Below are positions 25,871-34,764 of a DNA stretch of 60,276 nucleotides, one piece after another (the stretch's first letter is position 1; each line of letters starts with the position of its first letter). The notes beneath the pieces were generated by a model. It was given only the letters and a program-made list of their open reading frames with translations. It had not been told where the DNA came from and did not search any database. The translations under genes were made by a program, and so were the position numbers. Origin of the DNA: an uncultured Muribaculaceae bacterium. GTDB lineage: Bacteria; Bacteroidota; Bacteroidia; Bacteroidales; Muribaculaceae. The DNA lies in NCBI GenBank assembly GCA_949742535.1, contig CATJQX010000127.1, positions 1 through 60,276 on the forward strand. Reading direction: 5' to 3'.

Positions 25871-28390
25871 TTACCGCACGTCGATGGTGATAGTGGCGGC
25901 TTTCACGCCGGGTGCTGTGACAGTCAGTGTGGCCGTACCGGGAGTCGCTGAAGCGCGCAGTATGGCGGTAGCGGCACCGGAGAACAGTTTCATGCGAGGA
26001 TCGTCAAACGAGAGCAGGCATGTGGGATCACCGTTGGCTGTCGCGAGAAATTCCGCAGCTCCGCTGACTTTGAAATTAACCATGCGGCTGTCGTCAGGCA
26101 CTATGTTACCATTCTTGTCAGCAACCTGTACGGTAACATACACGAGGTCGTTTCCGTCAGCATGGATGGTAGTGCGGTCAGGGGTAAGTATGATCTTGTT
26201 TGCTTTTCCTGCAGTAGTAACGGTGGCTTCGTCGACAGGGGTGCCGGATGCGTCGTATGCCACAACCTTTACCTCTCCCGGCTCATAGACCGCATCTTCC
26301 CATACGAGACGGTAACGGTTCATGGCGAGCTTGTCGTTACGCTTCGCCTCATCAGCCACACGCTCCCGCTCCCAGTAGGGTGTATTGGCTGTAGCTGTAT
26401 AGTCAAGTGGTGTGGAGGATGCCTTTTCCTTGATGCCCTGCGATTTTCCGTTGATGAACAGTTCGGCTTTCGGATAAGATGTATATACCATCACAGGAGT
26501 TACCTGGCCTTCTCTTCCTTTCCAGTTCCAGTGGGGAAGTATGTGCAGTGTCGGTGATTTCTTATTCCACTGCGAACGGTACAGGTAATAACGGTCTTTC
26601 GGCAATGATGCAAGGTCGATAATACCGAATACACTGGAGTGGTTAGGCCATGCGTCTGTGTCGTAGGGGGAGGGTTCTCCGAGGTAGTCGAAGCCGGTCC
26701 ATACGAATTGGCCGATCATCCATGGATAGTCGTCATCCGAAGCGAAATCAATATCAGGAAGATTACTCCAGTAGCAATATTCCGTGTCGTATGATGATGA
26801 CTGATGATTGGGATGTATGGCGTTGGGTTTCAGCTCCATCGGGAAGATGTAGCATCCGCGTGACGATACGGTGCTTGCTGTCTCGCTGCCGAGCACCAGC
26901 CGCTGTGGCAGAGTGTTGTATGCTTTTACGTAATACTGGGGCTTGTAATTGAAGCCAGGTATGTCAAGCGCTGCCGCAAAACCGTTGTCAAGCACTGAGC
27001 CAATCTGGTCCATGCCGCATGTGACAGGGCGTGTGGGATCTTCGCGATGTGCTATGTCAAGCAGCATCTGGAGTTCCTGCACTCCGTCCGGTCCCCATTG
27101 GCTCGGCACTTCATTACCGATACTCCACATTACTACCGAGGGGTTGTTGCGGTAATGATGAACCATGTTAATCATATCTTTTTCGGCCCATTCGTTGAAT
27201 ATGGAACCGTAACCGTTCGGGCTTTTCGGGCGGAATCCCCAGTCGTCAAACGGTTCAACCATGAGCATCATGCCCATTTCGTCGCAAAGCTCCACCAGTT
27301 CCGGTGCAGGCATGTTGTGTGATGTGCGTATGGCATTCGCACCCATGTCCTGAAGCATCTCTATCTGGTGGCGGAGCGCGGCACGGTTTACTGCGGCTCC
27401 GAGAGGGCCGAGATCGTGATGGTTGCAGACCCCTTTGAATTTGGTGTACTTCCCGTTGAGGAAAAATCCTTTTTCAGGTATATATTCCAAAGAGCGTATG
27501 CCGAACCGTGTAGAATAGCTGTCCACCTCTTTCCCGTCGGCAACGAGAGTGGTACGGGCTACGTAGAGAGCGGGGGCTTCAGGCGACCACAGATGTGGGG
27601 CTGTTACAAGAAAATTCTGCGTGAAAGGCTGCTCATGGGCGTAATATATGGAGTTGTTTGTAGCCACTATGTTACCGTCAGGACCAACGATCTCGGTTTT
27701 CACTTCGATGGCCTCTCCTTTCTTCGCTCCGGAAATATTGGTAATCAGTTTTACGGAAGCCTCTTTCTCGGTTACATAGGGGGTGGTGACATATGTGCCC
27801 CATACCGGCACATGGATATTTGAAGTCGCAATCAGATGCACATTTCTGTAGAGTCCTGCGCCCGGATACCATCTGGAGGACTGAGGTTTGTTTTCAAGTT
27901 CCACCGTCAATGTGTTTTCTCCGGGATGAACGGTTCCAGACGGGAGATTCAGGTAAAATGAATTGTATCCGTATGCCCAGTGTCCCACATGTTTGCCATT
28001 GACACTTACCTGTGGATTGCTCATGGCTCCGTCAAAAAGCAGGGTGAATGTCTGCCCTGCGGTATCCGCGACCTCGAAGCTGGTTGTATATATGCCTTTC
28101 CCCATATACGGCAAGCCTCCGGTGCGGCCTGTCTTCTCGCTTTTCTCGGTTTCTCCATTCTGCTCCACAGCCACTACTTGCAGATCGTTGTCCCTTGAGA
28201 ATGGCTCATGTATGGCCCAGTCGTGCGGCACACGCACGTCCTGCCACTGCGCGCGGTTGCCGGCGGAGTCGACTTTTGCGAACTTCCACCCGAGCTGCAG
28301 GGTGGATTCTGTCCTTCCCCAGACTGCGGGTGCGGCACACAGAGCCGCAGCGCATGAAAGTGCAAGAAGTTTTTCAGAATTGTGTCTCAT
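25871..28390 (-). CDS. Secreted glycoside hydrolase family 2 enzyme, probable beta-galactosidase
   Basis: The 839-aa protein begins with a signal peptide (about 1-25) and has the GH2 order: sugar-binding jelly roll (about 28-190), immunoglobulin-like domain (about 200-300), and TIM barrel (about 305-600) with the likely acid/base E427 in WSIGNEVPS and the likely nucleophile E503 in LGSETAST. A C-terminal part contains DUF4982-like and Big-like beta domains (about 620-839). It sits 44 bp after a GH53 endo-galactanase gene, as in the beta-1,4-galactan locus I know from Bacteroides thetaiotaomicron (GH2 next to GH53), so it probably trims galacto-oligosaccharides. The exact linkage is inferred. 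Confidence 0.88.
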   Translation of the reverse strand: MRHNSEKLLALSCAAALCAAPAVWGRTESTLQLGWKFAKVDSAGNRAQWQDVRVPHDWAIHEPFSRDNDLQVVAVEQNGETEKSEKTGRTGGLPYMGKGIYTTSFEVADTAGQTFTLLFDGAMSNPQVSVNGKHVGHWAYGYNSFYLNLPSGTVHPGENTLTVELENKPQSSRWYPGAGLYRNVHLIATSNIHVPVWGTYVTTPYVTEKEASVKLITNISGAKKGEAIEVKTEIVGPDGNIVATNNSIYYAHEQPFTQNFLVTAPHLWSPEAPALYVARTTLVADGKEVDSYSTRFGIRSLEYIPEKGFFLNGKYTKFKGVCNHHDLGPLGAAVNRAALRHQIEMLQDMGANAIRTSHNMPAPELVELCDEMGMMLMVEPFDDWGFRPKSPNGYGSIFNEWAEKDMINMVHHYRNNPSVVMWSIGNEVPSQWGPDGVQELQMLLDIAHREDPTRPVTCGMDQIGSVLDNGFAAALDIPGFNYKPQYYVKAYNTLPQRLVLGSETASTVSSRGCYIFPMELKPNAIHPNHQSSSYDTEYCYWSNLPDIDFASDDDYPWMIGQFVWTGFDYLGEPSPYDTDAWPNHSSVFGIIDLASLPKDRYYLYRSQWNKKSPTLHILPHWNWKGREGQVTPVMVYTSYPKAELFINGKSQGIKEKASSTPLDYTATANTPYWERERVADEAKRNDKLAMNRYRLVWEDAVYEPGEVKVVAYDASGTPVDEATVTTAGKANKIILTPDRTTIHADGNDLVYVTVQVADKNGNIVPDDSRMVNFKVSGAAEFLATANGDPTCLLSFDDPRMKLFSGAATAILRASATPGTATLTVTAPGVKAATITIDVR

Positions 28391-28434
28391 TATGATACAG
28401 TATATTGATTTAGGTGATTCGGTAAATGTTGAAA

Positions 28435-29562
28435 TTAATTTCTGAACGCTTTGATGGCTTCATTGGGGCGCCCGTTTTCAAATGCTCCCTTATGATAATT
28501 GTTGAATCCTTCGGGTGCTTCCGGCTCCCAATAAAAGACGCCGGTCAGATGTTTGCATGATTTGTCTTCAAGTAACCTGTCAATGACCTTTTTGCCTGCT
28601 TCACCATTGGAGTGATGGAAACCGATTTCAGAGATTATGACAGGCTTGCCGTATAATTCCGAGAGATACTTGATGTTATTTATACAGGAGGTGACCATGG
28701 AGTTGTCGACGCTTACCTGCCATGACGACCCGCTGCCGCTTTCGTTTTCAGGATATAGCGACATACCGATAATATCGTATTTTGCTCCGTTGGCTTTCAT
28801 GAGATTGAAAAACCACAAATACAAATCTCGGTCATGCCCGTTGTTCAGGTGCATGATCACGCGTGCTTCCGGAGCGATCTTTTTTACTGCCTCGGCACCG
28901 GCATTGAAATAGCGCACGAATTCTCCAACACGGCTTCCCTGTACACGGCCGCTTTCCCAAAGCATGCCGCCTGATGTTTCGTTGCCGATCTGCACCCATT
29001 CGGGAGTGATGCCGTTCTCTTTAAGTTTTGTGAGCACTTCCGTAACATGCTCCCTGACAGCATTGGCCAGTTCTTCGCCCGGCTTCAGACGCTTCCAGTC
29101 TGCGGGGACTGCCTGATTCGACGGGTCTGCCCATGTGTCAGACAGATGGAAGTCTATCATCAGGCGCATGCCAAGCGCATGTGCACGGCGTGCTTTGATC
29201 AGAAGGTCCCCAAGACCATTCCAACCGTCTTCAGGGTTAACCCATACACGCAGGCGTATGGAATTGATCCCGCATTCCTCGCGCAAAATAGCCAGGGCAT
29301 CAGAGGCAGTACCGGCCTCATTATAAAATTTATATCCTTCCTGCTCTATTTGGGTAAGCCAGCTTACATCCGCACCTTTTGCGAATGGCAGCAGAACTTC
29401 AGGTTTGTCATTGTCGTCGTCATTGCCGCTATCGTCAGGCACTTCCGGTGTTTCCGGCTTGATGGGGGGCTCATCGTCATCTCCTCCACATGCGGCGAAT
29501 CCGGTGCATAGGGCAACAGATATTATAGTATGTGAGAGAATTTTGTAAAAATTGCGTGTCAT
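28435..29562 (-). CDS. Arabinogalactan endo-beta-1,4-galactanase, GH53 lipoprotein
   Basis: GH53 enzymes cut beta-1,4-galactan chains of pectin. The 375-aa protein is a lipoprotein: signal peptide with lipobox FAAC (C25) followed by GGDDDE, an acidic lipoprotein export signal that in Bacteroidetes sends the protein to the cell surface. An acidic linker (about 30-55) leads to the catalytic barrel, with GADVSWLTQIEQEG, RLRVWVNP, the likely acid/base E195 in QIGNE and the likely nucleophile E312 in ISEIGF. It lies between the GH2 and the GH-A genes, all on the minus strand. Confidence 0.93.
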   Translation of the reverse strand: MTRNFYKILSHTIISVALCTGFAACGGDDDEPPIKPETPEVPDDSGNDDDNDKPEVLLPFAKGADVSWLTQIEQEGYKFYNEAGTASDALAILREECGINSIRLRVWVNPEDGWNGLGDLLIKARRAHALGMRLMIDFHLSDTWADPSNQAVPADWKRLKPGEELANAVREHVTEVLTKLKENGITPEWVQIGNETSGGMLWESGRVQGSRVGEFVRYFNAGAEAVKKIAPEARVIMHLNNGHDRDLYLWFFNLMKANGAKYDIIGMSLYPENESGSGSSWQVSVDNSMVTSCINNIKYLSELYGKPVIISEIGFHHSNGEAGKKVIDRLLEDKSCKHLTGVFYWEPEAPEGFNNYHKGAFENGRPNEAIKAFRN

Positions 29563-29626
29563 ATTGTTAATTAATATATTGTTTTAGTAGTAGAATCGCA
29601 TGCTGTATAACGGGATTTTAGCGAAC

Positions 29627-32194
29627 TTATTCTATCCATACACCTATAATTTCTACTTTCGCGTTTTCGGCCGGGTATACAAGCTGCAGTTTTTCTATTT
29701 CCGATAATTCGAGCGGATTGCTGTAGTTCTCAGGCATGAATTCACGTTTTAGGAAAGTCGGATAGGGTGCGGGACACAGCGGGGTTGGGATAAGTGTCAT
29801 ATCAGCTATGTCGATTTCGGAAACGGTATCCGGTGACAGTGCTATCTGTTTTCCGAATGTAATGCCATCAGAGTTCACAAACGAGACAGTCATCTTTTCC
29901 GCTCCTGTAACGGCACCTGTGCGGATCTTAAGTTTGCGTGGGGAGTTTTTATCGGTTTTACCGAACATATTCACTGCGATGTCTTTTATGTTTTTGGTCA
30001 TGACGGTGTTTACAGTATCGGAACCGTTTTTGGTGACGATCTCAAATGCATCCTGAGCGAGCGGCATCTTTTTTGAATTGCCGATATATGAGCGGCTCCA
30101 TTGATCCGGTATAGTGGAAATATCAATGCCGCCGATACCGTCAGAGGCGTTCAGCAATACGACCGGAGAATTATCGGTAAGCAGTGCTGTAGTATAAAAT
30201 CCCTCTTCCGGACTATCCCAGTCAAGCGGCGCGCCCGGTATATTTCCGGGATATGTGCGTGACTGGTCGGGAGCGACAGCGCAAATGCGATATTTCCATT
30301 CCTTTTTGCCTGCAATGTCAGATGCCGGAATGGTGGCTGTGTAGACATATGGCTCGATTTCATGCATCACATAGGTCTTGTTGTCCTTTCGCCAGAAAGA
30401 AATGTCTTCAGGATAGATCACAAGCGAATCAGGCATGGGGGAACCGAATGCTTCGGCGGTTATCGTGAGATCCGTATCGGCAGGATGTACCGGTGCAGGG
30501 GAATGGTTTACATGGAGCGGTATGGCATATGGAACCGGAGGTGCCACATATTCGTTTATCAGAATATTTCCGGTGCGGGCATTACGGTCTGTTTCCGCAA
30601 GTGCGGTGCTGTCAGAAGACAACAGGTAGACACCGGGCATGACTGATATCGTGGAGTTTTCAGCCTGCCCTCCAAAAGGATTGCTGTCATTGGCGGAAAT
30701 ATAATGGAATTGATTATCAAGTCCTGGCAAATGGATCGACATGGAGTGTGAGGCGTTGATTGTAACCGCAGCTTCCCTGTCAAGAGAGGGCTTTGTAAAT
30801 GGATCTACAGTATAGAGCACGTCGGGCATCAGTTCCAGACGCCATACGTCCGGAGATATTTTGTCTAAAAAATAAGCGCCCCGGCCATGATAGTCCACGA
30901 GTGGTGAACTGCCATATCCGGCGATATGCATAAGCGAGTCGGGGTGTACAGGCCGGTCTGATGTGTTGTTGGTGTAAAAATACTCACCGGGAGTATTCCA
31001 CATTGCCAGGTTCCGTTTATAACTTACGGTGGCGGCGCCAAAAATTGTATCGGCAGGATATTTGCCAGTATCTTCCCCGTTGGCTACCGTCTGCATTACC
31101 CGGGTTGCGATTTTCATGCCGAGCGCCTTTTGGGGTGTGTAGGCGAGGTTCAGATAATGTGTCTGATATTCGGTATTGAATCGGGCAATGTCAATAGGGT
31201 CGTATGCGAATTGGGTCGCCCACTGGAATCCCTCCTGTGCAAATGTGCGTGCAATTGCCGGATAGAGGTAACTGTCAAGCATATCGGCAGGATCAAATTC
31301 GTAAACGACTTTGGCTTTGTCCTTATAGCCGTCAAGAGAAGTGTAGGGGATATGATATGCGTCTACGTATGGCAGAAAATTGCCGGTACGTCTATGGCCT
31401 GATACGAGTCCGATCGGATACCACTGGAATGTTGTGCCGTCTATATCGGCCTTGTAATATCCTGCGGCAAGCGGCATATTGTGGCTCACATTGTACAATA
31501 CTGGCTTGTCCCATCCGTTTTTGCGAATGGTCTTCGCCATTGTGTCAATATAGGAGGTTACCTGTTTCTCTGTGGTGCTGTGGCAAGGCTCGTTGTTTAT
31601 TTCTATTGCAATGATGCTGTTGTCCTCGGCATAGCTTTTGCCGGTATATCGGTTTTTGTGGCTGACAAGCCCCGCAAGATACTTCTGTTGAACTTTGATC
31701 GCGTCAGGATTTGAATGCATCTCGCATTTGTCATAAAGGTATGAGAATCCACCGGTGGGCTCGTCGCGTTCAGGGTAACCGTTTCCGAAATTGGTCTGTG
31801 CCGTGAGTATGATGTCTATACCTCGCTCTTCCAGGCTTTCTATAAGATAGTCAAGCAGATCAAGGTGATCGTTTTCCTGTAGGTTCCCCACACTGTCGGT
31901 AAGTTCCACATCCCACAGGTGCAGCCTGAATGCATTGGCACCTATCCGGCTGATGTGGTATACATCCCTGTCGATAGCCTCCTTATGGTCTGTGCCGAGT
32001 CTGTCAACTGCCCGATAGGCGTGAGCGAACGGAAGCGTATAGTTGACGCCGTAATATCTGACCTCTCTATTCGTGTCATTGTCGCGCATGCGGCCGTTTT
32101 TGTCGACATGGATTTTTCCTGTGGCGTTCGCACAGAACGCACTGCAAATGAGTGCCAACGATAACATACCGCCTGCCGGTATCAAGTTTTTCAT
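29627..32194 (-). CDS. Large secreted clan GH-A glycoside hydrolase (GH5/GH147-like)
   Basis: The 855-aa protein has a signal peptide (about 1-24) and an N-terminal TIM-barrel domain of the cellulase/GH-A kind (about 28-340): YGVNYTLPFAHAYR, FRLHLWDVELTD, the likely acid/base E202 in AIEINNEP and the likely nucleophile E299 in KVVYEFDPAD. About 500 residues of beta-rich C-terminal domains follow. Next to GH53 and GH2 it is probably an exo-acting beta-galactosidase; I think of GH147, a GH-A family from galactan loci of Bacteroides, but cannot confirm the family. I chose ATG 32194, which starts the signal peptide; the frame is open to 32260. Confidence 0.75.
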   Translation of the reverse strand: MKNLIPAGGMLSLALICSAFCANATGKIHVDKNGRMRDNDTNREVRYYGVNYTLPFAHAYRAVDRLGTDHKEAIDRDVYHISRIGANAFRLHLWDVELTDSVGNLQENDHLDLLDYLIESLEERGIDIILTAQTNFGNGYPERDEPTGGFSYLYDKCEMHSNPDAIKVQQKYLAGLVSHKNRYTGKSYAEDNSIIAIEINNEPCHSTTEKQVTSYIDTMAKTIRKNGWDKPVLYNVSHNMPLAAGYYKADIDGTTFQWYPIGLVSGHRRTGNFLPYVDAYHIPYTSLDGYKDKAKVVYEFDPADMLDSYLYPAIARTFAQEGFQWATQFAYDPIDIARFNTEYQTHYLNLAYTPQKALGMKIATRVMQTVANGEDTGKYPADTIFGAATVSYKRNLAMWNTPGEYFYTNNTSDRPVHPDSLMHIAGYGSSPLVDYHGRGAYFLDKISPDVWRLELMPDVLYTVDPFTKPSLDREAAVTINASHSMSIHLPGLDNQFHYISANDSNPFGGQAENSTISVMPGVYLLSSDSTALAETDRNARTGNILINEYVAPPVPYAIPLHVNHSPAPVHPADTDLTITAEAFGSPMPDSLVIYPEDISFWRKDNKTYVMHEIEPYVYTATIPASDIAGKKEWKYRICAVAPDQSRTYPGNIPGAPLDWDSPEEGFYTTALLTDNSPVVLLNASDGIGGIDISTIPDQWSRSYIGNSKKMPLAQDAFEIVTKNGSDTVNTVMTKNIKDIAVNMFGKTDKNSPRKLKIRTGAVTGAEKMTVSFVNSDGITFGKQIALSPDTVSEIDIADMTLIPTPLCPAPYPTFLKREFMPENYSNPLELSEIEKLQLVYPAENAKVEIIGVWIE

Positions 32195-32294
32195 GTCAGA
32201 AGTGTAATAAAATAAATCTCTACGGTTTATGGTGTGCATTCTAAAAGTGTCGGATAACATCTTTTGAATGAGCCCCTGCGATTCTAAATTTTTG

Positions 32295-32302
32295 CAAATA
32301 TA
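32295..32302 (-). promoter_or_regulatory. -7 box TATATTTG before the glycoside hydrolase cluster
   Basis: This perfect TAnnTTTG match on the minus strand is about 100 bp before the start at 32194 and could drive the GH-A, GH53 and GH2 genes. A -33 TTTG is not seen, which would fit a regulated promoter. Confidence 0.5.
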
Positions 32303-32348
32303 AGCAAAAAAGTTGCACGTTGTATTACCTGGTTCAACGGATTTTTGT

Positions 32349-32356
32349 TAGCTTTG
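32349..32356 (+). promoter_or_regulatory. -7 box TAGCTTTG before the META lipoprotein gene
   Basis: This perfect TAnnTTTG match on the plus strand lies 60 bp before the ATG at 32416. It is divergent from the minus-strand box at 32295-32302. Confidence 0.5.
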
Positions 32357-32415
32357 TATAAACATACGTTTCACTCCGGCGAGACCGGGAAGTCTTGCCG
32401 ATAAAAAGCCTGCCA

Positions 32416-33531
32416 ATGTCTCATAAATATATATCCATGTTGCCGATAGGGGTTTTACTCATAAGTGCTGTATCGTCATGCGCTCTGCTTGACAAATCCC
32501 AAAAACTTGTGATGCGTGGCTCGTCGGGACATTCGAGTGAAGAGACCGTGCAGTCAGAAGGCCCGGCAGAGTCAGGCGTATCCGGTCCGGTATTGTCGCC
32601 TCCTAAAAACAAACAGCAGAAAAACCAGTCGACATCTCAGGCTTCATCCGGTAAAGCGGTGAAAAATAAACATAAAAAGAATGGGAGCGGAGTGTCGAAA
32701 AAAGAGCTTGACGCGGCCAGGCGTGATGCCGTGACAAATGGCGCTCTTGAAAAGGATGAGGAGACTTTGGCCGGTAATGCCATGTCTGGAGACAACGTCG
32801 CCGCGAAAGGAACGGCATCTGTACCAGGTGACTTCTCACTCGGTGGAGAGTGGACGATATATAAGGTCAGGAATAACAAAGTTGAGGGTGAGGAACGGCC
32901 ATATGTGACTTTTGATCTTTCGGCAAAACGTTTTTATGGCTCTAACGGATGCAATTATATAAACGGTGATCTCAATCTCCAGCCAGACAGGAAACTTTCT
33001 ATAGAAAACATAATCTCCACACAGCGTCTGTGTAACGACGCTCCACTGGAACATCTTATAAATCTTGCGCTAAGTGATGTGTCTTCATATGTCCCTCGGC
33101 AGGAGGGTACTGTTACTTATCTTGACCTGATGCCGGCTAACGGCAATGTACCTGTTATCATATTGCGCAGGCAGAATATGATATTTCTCAATGGAGCATG
33201 GATGGTCAAAAGTCTTAACGGAACACCGATGGAAGGAGAGGTATCCATATCCGTTGATGTAGAGGATCGAAAGATTCATGGCAATACAGGATGCAATGTG
33301 TTTAACGGCACACTATTTATAGATCCTGACAAGACAGACTCCATGCAGTTTATTGATCTGGTGAGCACACGTGCGGCGTGTCCTGCTGAAATGCGCGAGA
33401 CTGAGCTGCTGCTTGCTCTTGAAGAGGCGGAGAGCGCACGTGCCTCTTCAGCCGATATCACAGAGATCTACAATGCTTCGGGTGATCTTCTGCTTACACT
33501 TGAGCGGATGAAAATAACTCCGCGCGAATAA
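32416..33531 (+). CDS. Lipoprotein with two META domains
   Basis: The 371-aa protein has a signal peptide with lipobox-like SAVSSC (C22), then a low-complexity, lysine- and serine-rich linker (about 35-135), and two copies of a META/HslJ-like domain (about 142-245 and 258-365). Each copy carries the hallmark of a glycine-cysteine-asparagine turn: GSNGCNYINGDL and GNTGCNVFNGTL, followed by a second cysteine (TQRLCND, TRAACPAE). In other bacteria META/HslJ proteins relate to heat or novobiocin tolerance; the function here is unknown. The ATG at 32416 is preferred over a TTG at 32395. It is a single gene ending in a terminator. Confidence 0.85.
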   Translation: MSHKYISMLPIGVLLISAVSSCALLDKSQKLVMRGSSGHSSEETVQSEGPAESGVSGPVLSPPKNKQQKNQSTSQASSGKAVKNKHKKNGSGVSKKELDAARRDAVTNGALEKDEETLAGNAMSGDNVAAKGTASVPGDFSLGGEWTIYKVRNNKVEGEERPYVTFDLSAKRFYGSNGCNYINGDLNLQPDRKLSIENIISTQRLCNDAPLEHLINLALSDVSSYVPRQEGTVTYLDLMPANGNVPVIILRRQNMIFLNGAWMVKSLNGTPMEGEVSISVDVEDRKIHGNTGCNVFNGTLFIDPDKTDSMQFIDLVSTRAACPAEMRETELLLALEEAESARASSADITEIYNASGDLLLTLERMKITPRE

Positions 33532-33547
33532 TTTTATCACGCGGAGT
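33517..33547 (+). terminator. Terminator of the META lipoprotein gene
   Basis: An 8-bp stem (33517-33524 with 33540-33547, ACTCCGCG/CGCGGAGT) begins inside the last codons and is followed by a T-run at about 33556-33562. Confidence 0.55.
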
Positions 33548-33572
33548 CAGAGGCTCTTTTTTCTCCAGGGGA

Positions 33573-34604
33573 TCAGAATTTGATAGTGATTTCAGCCAGA
33601 AGTTTGTCATCATTCCCTCTGGTGGCGCAGACCCCTTTATTGTAGAAATATTTCTCGTAGTTTATGGAGAATTCGGCTTTTAGTTGCTTGTGTATACGGC
33701 CGATAGTTGATCCTACGGTGATGCGGCGCCTCGACGGATGATCGGCGATGAGTATTCCATCAGAATTGTTTGAACCGGAAGAGTGGTCTGTCATCCCGTC
33801 AAAACGTCCTTCAAATGACATGAAATTTACCGTGCTGTTTTTAAGAGGGAGAGTGTAGACCCCATAGAGGTTCCATGCATTGACATGACGGAAACTGTCG
33901 CCTGCATACCATTTGTGCTGAAACTCACCTTCTACTACCCATCTGTCATAGGTCCATGTCACACATCCGTCGGCTACATTGACTCGTGTAAATTGCGGTT
34001 TATAGCTGACAAAACTTCCTGAAACCGCTATATGACTGATATACCATGTGTTTTTGACTGCGTAGGTATAACTTTTCTGCCATACATTGTGGTTTTCTGT
34101 AGAAGCTGTATTGAATACACCGAATTCAATATCTGTAGGTATTTTCCCGGATTTCCCATAGTAGCCTGCCTTAACTCCGACCTGGCGCATATTTACCATA
34201 TGTTTGCCAATAAATGATCTGTTGGCAAAGTAATATCCTCCGGGCGCTTTGAAACAATCTACGCCGAAAGGCACACGGAATTGCCCTGCCTGAATTCTCC
34301 ATTTCGGTAAAAATTCCCATCGTCCCCATGCATCCAGAAATTTCATCTTGCCCTGGTCTGAGGCATCGAACTGTACATAGTAGTTAATCGTAGGAAATAC
34401 TTTTCCACCGATGTTTATGCGGGCGTTTCTGACCTCAAATCGGCTTCCGAATCCGTCGTTGTAAGCCCATTCTCCTTCCCACCTGGCTCTGACAACCCCA
34501 TGTATTTCCGGCATATAATTGATCTCATCTTTATCGCTTGTTTCTGAGGCATTGCCACTTACGCATATGGCACCTATTATTGCAGCTAATACAGTCCGTT
34601 TCAT
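33573..34604 (-). CDS. Porin of the phosphate-selective porin O/P family
   Basis: The 343-aa protein has a signal peptide (about 1-19) and a beta-barrel of alternating aromatic strands, with FEVRNARINIGGKVFPTINYYVQFD (shortened) and GQFRVPFG as typical O/P-type porin strands and a C-terminus ending in the aromatic KF, as outer-membrane barrels do. It probably forms an outer-membrane channel for small anions or sugars; selectivity cannot be read. The gene stands alone on the minus strand with a -7 box upstream. Confidence 0.82.
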   Translation of the reverse strand: MKRTVLAAIIGAICVSGNASETSDKDEINYMPEIHGVVRARWEGEWAYNDGFGSRFEVRNARINIGGKVFPTINYYVQFDASDQGKMKFLDAWGRWEFLPKWRIQAGQFRVPFGVDCFKAPGGYYFANRSFIGKHMVNMRQVGVKAGYYGKSGKIPTDIEFGVFNTASTENHNVWQKSYTYAVKNTWYISHIAVSGSFVSYKPQFTRVNVADGCVTWTYDRWVVEGEFQHKWYAGDSFRHVNAWNLYGVYTLPLKNSTVNFMSFEGRFDGMTDHSSGSNNSDGILIADHPSRRRITVGSTIGRIHKQLKAEFSINYEKYFYNKGVCATRGNDDKLLAEITIKF

Positions 34605-34633
34605 TCCTATTCACATAAATAACATTGGGAGTG

Positions 34634-34641
34634 CAAAATTA
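34634..34641 (-). promoter_or_regulatory. -7 box TAATTTTG before the porin gene
   Basis: This perfect TAnnTTTG match on the minus strand is 30 bp before the porin ATG at 34604, giving a leader of about 20 nt. Confidence 0.55.
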
Positions 34642-34686
34642 GTAAATTTCGTTTATATCCGGAATATGCATTACTGTCATAAAAAG

Positions 34687-34723
34687 GATGGCATATCAAA
34701 TTTTATCAATCTGACATGCCATC
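34687..34723 (-). terminator. Terminator of the S9 peptidase gene
   Basis: An 8-bp stem GATGGCAT/ATGCCATC (34687-34694 with 34716-34723) lies about 40 bp after the S9 peptidase stop and is followed on the minus strand by CTTTTTATG. The opposite side is also T-rich, so it may work in both directions. Confidence 0.6.
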
Positions 34724-34764
34724 ATTTTTTATGGAGTGCTTAAAGATTTGAAGTCTCGGCGATT

